DNA of 64,000 nt from Neelides folsomi (lineage: Eukaryota; Arthropoda; Collembola; Neelipleona; Neelidae). Positions 34,626 to 45,335 of this stretch are shown here, in pieces; position 1 is the first letter of the stretch; the number at the start of each line of letters is the position of its first letter. Where the stretch lies: contig JAQGBZ010000082.1 in NCBI GenBank assembly GCA_034687125.1, forward strand, positions 62,001-126,000, written 5' to 3'. The notes under the pieces were generated by a model. The model saw only the letters and a list, made by a program, of their open reading frames with translations. It was not told the origin of the DNA and searched no databases. The position numbers and the translations under genes were made by a program.

Positions 34626-37538
34626 ATGAAGTTATTTTTCATTTTTTCAATTCAATTTTTATTAATTTCCACTGGAATTTGTCAACATTATGTTGATATT
34701 CCCGAAGGAAGAATTTACGGCATGATTCATTATACGGTCCAGTTGAACAAATTCCTTTCATTTGCTGGAATTCCTTACGCCTATGATACTTCACAAAAAA
34801 GATTTCAGGTTAATATTTTAGCAAATACATAATTTATAAATAAAATGCTACAATCGCGAAATAATCGAACTAATATATAATTTAATAAAATTAATATAAT
34901 TTGATATTAATTTAATTTTATAAACAGCCTTCAAGTGTTTATCCACTTGAAGAGCTTTTAGCAAACGAAGATGGAGTTTTTAACGCGACGAAAATATCCA
35001 TATGTCCACAAGATGCTTTGATTGACCCAATTATTCCACCACCAGATTCGGAAATATTCCAAAAAGAAGGGAAAATTGACGATCCGGCCGAAGCGGCCAA
35101 AATTTACGAAACCCTCATGGAAGAAATGATGGAAAGGAAACGTGCGAATATTGCAGAAGGCGGTGTAATGGGAGATGAAGATTGCTTAGCTTTGACTATC
35201 AATACTCCCATGCTACCAGGCGAAGAGGGATTCGAGCCAATGCCAGTAATTGTATTTCTACACGGCGGAGGTTCGATTTAATTCGACTAAATGCGGGTTT
35301 TTAGTAAATTAAGTTTTAATTGGTTTAATTGACCATGAAAGGGTCTGATGCGATTTGGAGTTCAATTTGGAACGGTCTTCGGTTCATGAATCATCGCGTC
35401 GTTCTCATCAGTATCAATTATAGACTTGGAATTCTTGGTAGGAATTTAAAATCTCATTAAATAATTTTCCATAATTTTTTAATTCTTCATAACTTAATTA
35501 TACAATATTATTCAATTAAGTAATTATACACAATAATAAAAATAATTTCTAGATTTTAATTAACAGGTGGGCTTAATTTGGGAATTAACGAAGCTCCTGG
35601 CAATGCTGCTCTTTATGATGCTCTAACATGTTTGAAATGGATTAAAAGGCAATTAAAAGTTAAATTAAATAATCACAATTTAGAGGATTTTTTAGTTAAG
35701 TAAATCAATACAATTCAATATTTAAATGTAGATCAATCAATAGAATATTATTCACTTTAAATAACGATTATTTAAATTATTTTTAATTTACCACTAATTT
35801 TTAAAAATAGTTATATTCATCATTTTGGCGGGGATCCCAATAAAGTGACTATAACCGGCCAAAGTGCAGGAGCCATGATGGTGACTCATCTAATGGCAAG
35901 TCCATTAGCTAATGGCTATTACCATGGTGTTATTGGGTCCAGCGGAAGTGCAACTGCAGTTTGGGGAACTGCACGAAGACCTTCAATGCCTTATCATTTA
36001 GGCGTCGCTCGACATGCGGAATGTTACAATGAAGAAGAATTAACTGATGAAATTATCCAAGCTATTTTGCAATGCATGCAAAGCAAAACATTCACAGAGC
36101 TGGTTTTAGCTTCCAATGCACATAAAACAGATCAAGAACATCTTGGACTTGGATTTGGCTACGACGATAAAGTTGGAAGCGTTCAAGACAGCGAGAAAAT
36201 CACAATTGAGAAAATCGTTCCGGAACACCCTTTAGATGTTTACAAAAGAGGAGATCAAAATAACGTTCCGCTTATGATGGGATCAATGCGCCATGACGGA
36301 TCTTATTTCATGGACAAACTCTATGTGGATTATATTAAATATAATGGATTAGAGAGAAATGTTACATTTATGAAAAATCATCTTTTAACTACGTTAATGA
36401 ATTTTATAGGTATTAAAATAATTATAATTAGGAAATAATAATAATTAACGTTTTTCAAGTTCAAATTTAATACTAACAATATTGGCGCTAATTTTAAAAG
36501 ATAGAGTGAAAAATATGGTTTTTTAAGGTTTGGAAGATATTGATGATCGATCAAGTGGAAATATGATTTATGCTTTAGGAAAAAATCATATGAAAGATGC
36601 CTTTAGGAGTGAAACTCTTGAACCGAAATTTCCAGGGCTTATTGATGTAACTTTGAATTATTTTCTATAATACTAAATAAAAAACTTTTTCCCCATTTAT
36701 ACAAAATTTTCAATAATGATATATTAATTTTAAGTTTTGTAAATAATTAATATTATTAATTTATGTTCATTAGCTAACGACCGTTTTCGGTATGAAAGCC
36801 GCATCATTCCAACTTGTTGAACTTCATGAAAAGATTCAGAAGGACGTTTATTATTACGACTTTGATTACAAAGGAATGTGGACATTTTATTATCTTATTC
36901 TCGTTGATGCTGATTCGATTATTCCAGGAGGTAATACATACATTTTAATAATGAATATTGTAAAAGAATAACTTTAATACAGTTACTTAATAAAAATTAA
37001 AACATTTTCTAACTTAATAAAACATTCTTTCAAACAATCATTTTTATATTTTATAGGAGTTGCTCATACAGATGATACAATGTAAGATTCAATCCAAGAA
37101 GTCTCATTTCAAAAATTTCAATTTTTTAACAAACTTATAAAATTCTTATTTATTTTACAGATATTTGGTAACTCCCTTAATTTGCGAAAAAACTATTTAT
37201 TAAGATAAGACTTTTTAATAACATTATTTAAATAATTTAATACAAACGGACTTAAAAAATATTTTCTTTTTCAGTTCCAATTTTTCCCATTAATTTGGAA
37301 CAATGATTTAATTGTCAGTAATCGGTTTACTAAATATTGGGTAAATTTTGCGACCTATGGCAATCCAAATGGCCCTGATGGAAGCGACGAAGTTTGGCCA
37401 GCTTATGCCCGGGAGAATCAAAGAATTCTTGTAATCAAAAAAGATGATTTCGTCTATGAAGGAAATGTGAGAGATCGATGGGTCGACGTCGCTCATGAAC
37501 TTTACCCAAATGGAATTCCACCACTTCCAGAAGATTAA
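34626..37538 (+). CDS. Secreted type-B carboxylesterase (alpha/beta hydrolase)
   Basis: Ten exons: 34626-34808, 34928-35270, 35342-35437, 35567-35648, 35811-36409, 36528-36646, 36774-36930, 37057-37081, 37161-37167, 37275-37538; 624 residues. A signal peptide (MKLFFIFSIQFLLISTGIC) leads into the hydrolase fold. The oxyanion loop HGGG (173-176), nucleophile S253 in GQSAG, acid D397 in RHDGSYF and H530 in GVAHTDDTIYLF complete the triad. Asp replaces the more usual Glu. An acidic insert (about 98-150) sits before the DCLALTINTP strand. The protein hydrolyses carboxyl esters and is extracellular. Substrate is unknown; insect venom/gut esterases are the closest in style. Exon 4 is taken to end at a GC donor, which gives the standard WIKSYIHHFGGDPNKV. 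A GT donor at 35700 would add 17 residues in frame. Exon 9 is 7 nt. Confidence 0.88.
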
Positions 37539-37573
37539 TCATCTTGACCTAAGTTATGTTTAAATGTGTATTA

Positions 37574-37579
37574 AATAAA
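37574..37579 (+). terminator. Polyadenylation signal of the carboxylesterase
   Basis: AATAAA 35 bases after the stop codon, in a plausible position for cleavage shortly downstream. Confidence 0.6.
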
Positions 37580-38696
37580 GAATAAGAATATTTTTCAAAC
37601 TAATTTATTTGAAATTTATTTTCATATTACAAAATGAGAAAAGAGCAAAAACTACAAGACGTAGAAAGTTAACAACACAGTAATGGTATATATTATGTAA
37701 CACATGTGTAAATAAATTATTTCATAATTTAATGTTATCAGACAAACCAGCATTATAAATGCATTGAAGTTTAAAATGGTAACTAACAATTTGCTACAGG
37801 TACAAAAAGATTTAATTGATTTTACATAAGTAGAGTGAAATAAGAGTTATACAAACATTGTATCGTATAACCGAATTAAATAATAATTTATCATAATAAA
37901 ATGCATATAAGCTTTAACTAAATCTTAGTTTATAAATCATGTAATGTTATACATATAAATTCACTTTTAATGAAAAACAAAACAATTTTAAATGGTTTTC
38001 ATAAAACAAACAAAAAATTTGATTCACATTTAAATCTTCCCACTGCATGCACCAGCATCAATTCATGAAATTTTCTGATAACAGCCTTTAGCTATTTCAA
38101 TGTTACTATTATTTACACAAATTTTACACTAAAAATATTTAATTTTCTTATTGTGTTAATTTCATTCATGTAATTTAATAAATTACGTTTTAAATATCTC
38201 AATTTGAATTTTCACAGTTTAAATATTGTACACGAATCTCCTACCCCGATCCGCCTTCATTTCTCACAAAGGTAACAATTTAAATATTTAACTACTCATT
38301 ATTCACAATTAAATTCAATTTATAAAATATGCACATCTAGCCGACAAAGCATTTATGCATCTTTATTAATAAAATTCATTTGTAAATAATAAAAATTAAA
38401 ATATTTTAATTTGTCAACGCCTCACAAAATGGCTTTAAATGCCATTTGGCTCATAAATTTAAAAATGTACGATTTTAATGTTTAATGAATCTAATAATTA
38501 TTTTACGCTAAATATTAATCTAATTAATAAATATTTCGATTGAATATTTTAAGATAGTTTTTAATTTAAGAATTTAGATAACTTTCTCCATTTATGACCT
38601 TCGTCAGCACCTTTGAGAATTATTGAGAATTGCTTTAATGTCATTTTCATTAGGATCAATTTTTCTTTAGTTTTGAGATGATAAAGAGCTTCGTTT
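37580..38696. other. Convergent intergenic region, 3' flanks of esterase and TMEM62
   Basis: About 1.1 kb, AT-rich, between two stop codons. It contains both 3' UTRs. No gene, repeat or RNA was recognised. Confidence 0.5.
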
Positions 38697-41600
38697 TTAG
38701 AGTTCATGTGTACTTGCTCGTACATATTCCCTCCGTCCCCAAATCCCCTTCGCACCAATGAAATCTTCATGGGAGAGCTTGGAAGAGGAATACCACAAAT
38801 AAAAGCCCATCAACACGGACCAAGTTCTTAGTGGCCCTAAAATTAAAATTAAATAAAAATTAATATAAAATTAAAAAATCTCTAATTACTCTTTAAATAT
38901 TTACAATTCCATAATACATAAAACTAAACAATACGTCAAATACACTTTTCGGCAGATTTAACTATAAATATATTAAATAAAAGAATTTAATTCTTAATAA
39001 TAAAAGTTTTATTCGACTTTAACTCACCAAGTATTAGGGCTATTGTACCATAAGCGAGCCAGAAGAAATAGGCAAATACTGATTGAGTGAGAAGAACAAT
39101 GGCACAAGGGAAATGACGCCAAATGTGAGCGAGTCTTGAATTTAAATCACATTCCAAACAAATCCCCTTGAATTTTGAATCCACACAGTGGCCCAAGACC
39201 AAGACAAAAGGGATGTGAAACCAAAATAGCTGTTCACAAAAATAATATTTGTTAAATTAAACTTATCTTAATTATTAAATTGAATCAGATAATTCTCTCG
39301 TTTTGTTATAATGAATATAATGTTAAATTGTTTTTGGATAATTAATTTAGTTTTTTTATAACCTGGACGCATCCGTAGAAGTAAGTAAAAGAGCCCGGGA
39401 GTAATTTCCCTTGAACAATCGTTCCCCATGCAAACGTGGCTCCAATATGTCCTTCAATCACTTCACCAATGAACCATGGCCCTAAATTAAAAAAATGAGG
39501 TATTTACAGTTTTACACTGTGTATGGTGATGGTGTAATAGTACTTTTATATCACATATGATATAAGTTGTATAATTTTAAATAATAAAAAATTCATTTTG
39601 TTGAACTTACCAACGGTTAAGTAAAGAGGATAAAAGACTAATGGATAAAATAATTTGTCAATAGTTGCCAAAATCCAAAGCTTCCTCACGAGCTTTAGAC
39701 AATAAAATTTTGTCACATCTGGTGGATCGAATTTCCTTTCTGTAAAAATTTACATTTTATTATTATACAAATTAAACACAATCTCCTCCTCTTAACTGAT
39801 TAATATATTAATCAACGTAATTATAAGAGATTGATAATTAAAAAATCTATTCGAATATTGAAATTGAAAAAAAAGTGAATAAATAACGAACCGCTGACTA
39901 GATAATGAATTATTCGAATGCCAAGCAGAGGAACGACCGAGAGGAAGACGAGGAACATGAAAACCCCACGAAACTGAAAATCCAATTAGCCCTACTTTAT
40001 TATTCATTCCAGGAGTAATTAAATGTGAATTGAATGGCGGAAATAACAATTCAACTCACCACTTGACTCGCGTTCGACATGAGGGCGAGTCTCGGAAGAA
40101 AACGAAAGCTCAGCCGCGTCCCATCCAAAGAAAATGGTTGGGAAACTTCAGACGAAGAACCGCCCGAGTCCCGAGCGTAAACCTTCATTTAAACAAATAA
40201 TAAGCAATATGAATAACCAACAATGCTAAATGTGGAAAAGCTAATTAAACTCATTCACTAAATTCATTAATTGATTATATTTTAAATATTTTAATTGGAT
40301 GTGACTCACTTCAATATTATGAAGTCCTTTGTTGTAATTGAGCGGATTCCATTTGGCCACGTACAAAGGCCCGGTAACATGAACGCAGTCGATCCAATCT
40401 TCATCATTCAATTTGACTCGAACCGTTTCAATGGAATTGACCGAGAAGACAAGGATTCTGTTAAATTGAATTAATTTACGATAAAATCATTTTAATAAAT
40501 CTATCTAAATAACATTAATTCTAACATAACATTTAATCTAGAAATTAAATCTAATGTTAATTTTTACCTGATGTGTGTGGATGTGATGATTTTATGTGTG
40601 GGTTCTTTGTGAGGTAATACAAAAAGAGCATGTTTGGGATTTGTAATTAAAATGATGGGCCATTTCCCATGATTCACATCCACAAATGAGAACAATCCAT
40701 GATCAAAAGCCGCCACTCGGAATCTAAATAAAAATATAAAATATTGTCGTAGATATTATTAAATGTAGTTTTGAGAAATAATAAATTCTAAAAATTAATG
40801 CTTGATTAATTTCCATTCTTTTAATGACACTTCTTCAACAATTGTTTAATAAATTACAATTAAAAAATATTAAGTTGATTGAATTAACGTAAAGTTATAA
40901 ACCACATGGATCAAAGCCCAAGGGACAATTTTCTCCAACGTGAAATTTTCTCCTTCCTCTCTGGGTCATTTGACAAAAGGAGTAATTTGCTTCCAGGGCC
41001 TTTGAAGAAAATCATCGACATGATGATTCCCCACAACCATCGGAAGAATTATCTCAAGTTTAGGAAAATGGATTCAGCCCAATTCAAATTCCCAAAACCT
41101 TTCACTCCAATCGTTTCACCTTCATCATCTAAATATTATTTAAACATTACTCCTGAAAAACCAAATCCCAAATCCACCTCAAGTGAAACTAAACCAAGAG
41201 ATAAAACTGAACTTAGCGGGAAATCAAAACCAAGTTCCGAAGCTCCCTTGGTTCAATTCGAAGGAAAAAGGGAGAAAAGAAGCCCAAAGGAAAGGATCAA
41301 CGAACTGATGGGTCATTTGGTCAAATTGAATAAAATCATCCAAGGGTTCGAAGATCAAAATGAAGGACACATACTGAAAAAAAGTTTAAAAATCCTTCAA
41401 GAACTCGTCGGTGGTCTCGACGTGTGTTTAAGTGCAGAATTACCAGAAACAATCATTTTATTTTTAAAATCCATCTTCGAAATTTCAATCATCCTACAAA
41501 ATTGCCCATTGGAAAAGATGACAAATTCCAATAAAAATAAAAGAATTGAGCAAATGATTCTCAAAACAATTCAACAATTAGAGGAACTAGAAAAGAGCAA

Positions 41601-44127
41601 AAAAGAAGATAAAGGTCAAATAAGATTTATATTCCTTTCTTTGCAACTTCGATGTCTCCTCGTTCTCAACATCTCACCAGAAGAAACAGAATTCAGAAAT
41701 TCATTAGATTTAATCACAAACATAACAATTTTCTTGATAAGTCAAATGGAAACTTCTGAATTTTGTCCTTTAGATTGGGACGAACCGAAAGAAGAAATCT
41801 GGCAGAATTTCCATTCAATCAAGAAAATTTATTTTCCGCATCCTTCGCTCAACGGAGAATTAAAAAAGTTTGAAAATTTTTTTAAATTCTCACAGAAAAA
41901 ATCCTCAGAAGACACTGAAGAAACGGGAGAAGAAAAAGATCAATGGTTTGAAAAAGAATACGAAGAGAAAACAAAGAAAAAGGAAGAGCAGTCCAAATAC
42001 ATGAGGAGAGATCGCGACCCGGGAATTTTAATCCTTCAGCTAATCAACCATATTTTAAAGATCAACAACGGAATAATTAAATTGAATGTGAGCTGGCGGT
42101 TGAACAATCGGGGAGATTCGGTTAAAGACGAAGACGTCCAAATTCTCCTTCTTTCAATTTTAAAGGAAGAAATCGGTGGGTTGGACATTGCCCTGAGTGG
42201 AGAAATTTACGAAACTGTGAAGTTCTTCGTCCAGGGGATTTTCGAATCAGCGGGACGAATCTTAAGATTTAAAGCTCATGTTTTCTACGACCAATTCGGG
42301 GACTCGGTTGAGATCCAAAGTAAAAAATCCGGGGAGAGCGAAATTGAATTAGAAATTCTCAATCTCCTAGAAAGAATCGAACAGAGAAGGAAAGAAGAGA
42401 AAAAAGGTAAAAAACCATTAAAGTGGACTTTGCTCCAACTTCAATTCGAAGCTCTGTATTTATTAAATACGGAAATTGAAACCGAGGGATTTCGGCGAAA
42501 ATTGGAGGAAATGGCCGGAAGTGCAGAACAAGTTTTACAACATTTTGTTCGAGATTGGTGGATTTCTTTTTTCTCACTTCGATGGGACACGGTGAAGAAA
42601 AACGATCATGAAATATTCACTGCATATTGGAACCTCATGGACTCGAATTTTCCCCAATTTAGTAATAATTATTAAATTTAATTATAATTAAAGAAAATAA
42701 TAATTGCGAAAATAAATCTAAAATTATTCTTAACAATCTTAAGAAAGCGAAATGGGAAAGAGAGAGAAAGTAGAATTCAACTATGAATTATAAGTTTAAT
42801 TAATTATTTAATTAAAAAATTACAATCGGTTGTCTTTCCAATCTCCAAGTTCCAACTCGAGTACTCCAGTTTGCTGCATTGTGTACATATTGGGAACGGT
42901 TCCTCCTAGAGTGTGGAGATGTCCGCATAAATACGCCACCGAATTTTTCATCAAATCCCGGATCCCGGGATTTGGGGAGATTATGCAGGAAGTCGGGTAA
43001 TGACCGAACCAAATTGTCCCATTGCTTCCCTTGCTCTTCTCTTCGAATGTGGAAAGAAGTTGGAATTGTTCTTCCGAAACTGTGCCGATGAAATTGAAGG
43101 GTCGTTTCGGCCCGGGATCCAAACAAGCGTCGACCCCAATAAAGGAATATTTTTCTTTGCCCTTTTGAACGGTGTAGGAATAGGAGCGGAGATGTTTTTG
43201 CCCTTGGACTGAATAACGATGGAAAAAACTCTTTTCATTGAATATGCTTGGAACGTTGAAATTATCTGTGGAAAAAATAAGAAATTTAAATAATTAATTT
43301 AATCAAGAGAATAATAACAGTTATAAGTTAGTTAAAGTGAATATAACCATTAAAAAACTTTAGCTTAATATTTAAATAAGAAAATGGATTTAAAATAATT
43401 AATAAAGTTTTACCATGATTTCCACGAATGTCCAACCATAAAGTTTTGTCATAGACCTTCGTTGAGTCTAAAATATCTTTGTAATGCTCCCACTCTTGGA
43501 TGAATTGAGTTGAGCCCATATTGTCGATCGCTTTCGCATCCGCAAGATCACCTGAAATAGTCAAATGAAAAATTATTTTAATTTTATTATAAAAAATAAT
43601 ATGAATTAAAATTTTTAGTTAACGAATTGTTACTTGAATAATCATATAATTATAATTAAATTCATTAAAATTTTGTATTACCTGAAGCAAGAACAACTGA
43701 AGGTTTAATTGCATCAACGGTCGTATTACAAAAATCTTTCAGGTCGCTGATTCTTTTAGGGTCATAAAATATGCTGAGATGAATATCAGAAATCTAAAAT
43801 AATCAAAATAAATGTTAGACTTCCAAACAAAACAATCTAATGTTAAAAATCTTGAACTTTTTCATTAAAAACAAATAATTAAACGAAAGTTTTCGGTAAA
43901 GATCAATAATGAAATAAATAAATATTACTTACTTGGACAAACCACATGAGATGATCGAAGTCATTACGAATTATTAAATTAGGGTCGAATTTTTTGTTCA
44001 GCTCTTCATCGTGCTGACCGCCGTCCTCGGTGAATTTGACGGAGATCAAGTTTGATATTTTTGCCACGAAGACCGAGAGGACGATGATGGCGATGAGGAC
44101 GAAGACGGTGATTTTGGAGATTCGCAT
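38697..44127 (-). CDS. TMEM62: TMEM62-like membrane metallophosphoesterase
   Basis: Twelve exons, first to last: 43933-44127, 43682-43793, 43414-43551, 42824-43265, 40568-40723, 40310-40457, 40060-40182, 39892-39973, 39611-39739, 39363-39481, 39028-39229, 38697-38836; 661 residues against about 640 in vertebrates. An N-terminal membrane segment (about 6-24) precedes a calcineurin-type phosphoesterase domain with the metal-binding motifs DIH (68-70), GD (103-104), GNHD (146-149), GHY (236-238) and GHLH (263-266). A beta-rich region follows (FRVAAFDHGLFSFVD, a TMEM62 signature), then about five hydrophobic segments from residue 440 on. The function of TMEM62 is not established, though the active-site residues are intact. 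Intron 4 (40724-42823) is far larger than the others because it houses another gene on the opposite strand. Confidence 0.92.
40906..42675 (+). CDS. Intronless nested gene, 589 residues, duplicated unknown domain
   Basis: A single uninterrupted frame of 589 codons lies entirely inside TMEM62 intron 4, on the opposite strand. AATAAA follows 36 bases after the stop. I recognise no family. The protein is highly charged and mostly helical, with no signal peptide or membrane segment. An N-terminal helical part (1-55) and a Pro/Ser/Lys linker (65-125) precede two related blocks, about 131-314 and 376-586, joined by an acidic/basic linker (325-370). The blocks share GGLDVCLSAELPET (169-182) with GGLDIALSGEIYET (424-437), LSLQLRCLLVLN (244-255) with LQLQFEALYLLN (510-521), LDWD with LRWD, and a FPxxS ending. 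Lack of introns in an intron-rich region suggests a retrocopy or a fast-evolving lineage gene. Length and duplication argue strongly that it is translated. Confidence 0.8.
   Translation: MDQSPRDNFLQREIFSFLSGSFDKRSNLLPGPLKKIIDMMIPHNHRKNYLKFRKMDSAQFKFPKPFTPIVSPSSSKYYLNITPEKPNPKSTSSETKPRDKTELSGKSKPSSEAPLVQFEGKREKRSPKERINELMGHLVKLNKIIQGFEDQNEGHILKKSLKILQELVGGLDVCLSAELPETIILFLKSIFEISIILQNCPLEKMTNSNKNKRIEQMILKTIQQLEELEKSKKEDKGQIRFIFLSLQLRCLLVLNISPEETEFRNSLDLITNITIFLISQMETSEFCPLDWDEPKEEIWQNFHSIKKIYFPHPSLNGELKKFENFFKFSQKKSSEDTEETGEEKDQWFEKEYEEKTKKKEEQSKYMRRDRDPGILILQLINHILKINNGIIKLNVSWRLNNRGDSVKDEDVQILLLSILKEEIGGLDIALSGEIYETVKFFVQGIFESAGRILRFKAHVFYDQFGDSVEIQSKKSGESEIELEILNLLERIEQRRKEEKKGKKPLKWTLLQLQFEALYLLNTEIETEGFRRKLEEMAGSAEQVLQHFVRDWWISFFSLRWDTVKKNDHEIFTAYWNLMDSNFPQFSNNY
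42711..42716 (+). terminator. Polyadenylation signal of the nested gene
   Basis: AATAAA lies about 35 bases after the stop and about 108 bases before the plus-strand edge of TMEM62 exon 4, so the transcript can end without entering that exon. Confidence 0.55.
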
Positions 44128-45335
44128 TGTGCAAGGAGAAATTGAATCTCTTCGACGATCTGATGAAGGTAATTCCGAGTATTTTCAACCACAAGATTCA
44201 TATCACTTTTCAATTTAATCTGAAGGCAATGAGGAACGAGGCGAGTCCTCCGTTAATTATAATTAAAAATCTCCATTCTCTTAATTTTGGTTAAACCGCT
44301 TCAAAATTACAAATAACTTTTCATGGTGATGATTTGAGGTGAACCGTAATTGATCCAATCCAATTCACCTTCAATTATGGATTATTTCCTCCAAGAGATT
44401 ATTTCAGTCTCAAGGTAAAAATTATACTTGTGAAAAAAAATAAATTAAAGGGCAAAGGTCGTGAAGGCGTGTTACTTGGTGTGTTTGTGATGATTAAATG
44501 TTTGTCACCTAATTGTATGGAGGGTGAGAGAGAATTAGTCGGTTAGCCTAATTAAGCCTAATTGGATTTCTCTCTCTCCATTCCTCTTCCCCTCTCGGTC
44601 TTTGAATGCACGAAGCAGTTGGAGTTTTCTCCTTTCGTGTCGTCTCGCATGCTCCAACCAAATTCCAATCTTTCCACTTCCTCCCATTCATTCTCAACCT
44701 TTGAACGCTTGGCCTTTATTTATAAATATTATCACCATTAGTCCATATTAAAACAATGGGCTCTTTTGTTCCACATATTTAAATTATCATGACCTAAACA
44801 TAATAAACTTTCCCAGGAAAGAAATTATAATATGGTATACTTATATCAGTCATTCATGGCTCATCTCCTTAATACATCTAATAAATATTTTTGATCTTTT
44901 TATATCATTGACATTTTATAGGATGCAATTATTACACGTGTTGAATATATCTCTATAATGTTTAATTGCGATAAATTCTCGTATTTAAGAATTTTATGAA
45001 ATAAAAATTGTTAAACCAAAGGAATGACTGTAACGGGGACGGGGTAGTTTGAGATAATCATTTAAGACAGCATGATATATCCTGAATTTTTGAGCGGGAG
45101 GGCAAAAATGATGTGTTTTTAAAGTTTCGGGTGATTCATAATCACGTTTCTTTTTTGGAATCGCGTTTTCGCGTTTCCGCATTGTGTGATTGTTTCGATT
45201 TTGAAGATTTAGCTAAGCATCTTTTCTTTGAGTCTCCCGAGTTGACGAGCATTTAGCAGAATTTAAGTATTAATTTAATTGAGTTTTGACCGGTTGACAT
45301 AAAGCGGTTAGTTTGGGGTTCTTTATTAAGTCATC
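44128..45335. promoter_or_regulatory. Shared divergent promoter region of TMEM62 and Dicer
   Basis: About 1.2 kb separates two start codons pointing away from each other. A pyrimidine-rich, less AT-rich block at about 44560-44720 and a block before Dicer at 45110-45335 are likely transcription-start zones. No TATA box position is convincing, and no repeat was seen. Confidence 0.4.

Noticed and set aside
43000-43212. Plus-strand frames over TMEM62 exon 4
   Set aside because: They are antisense shadows of a strongly supported coding exon.
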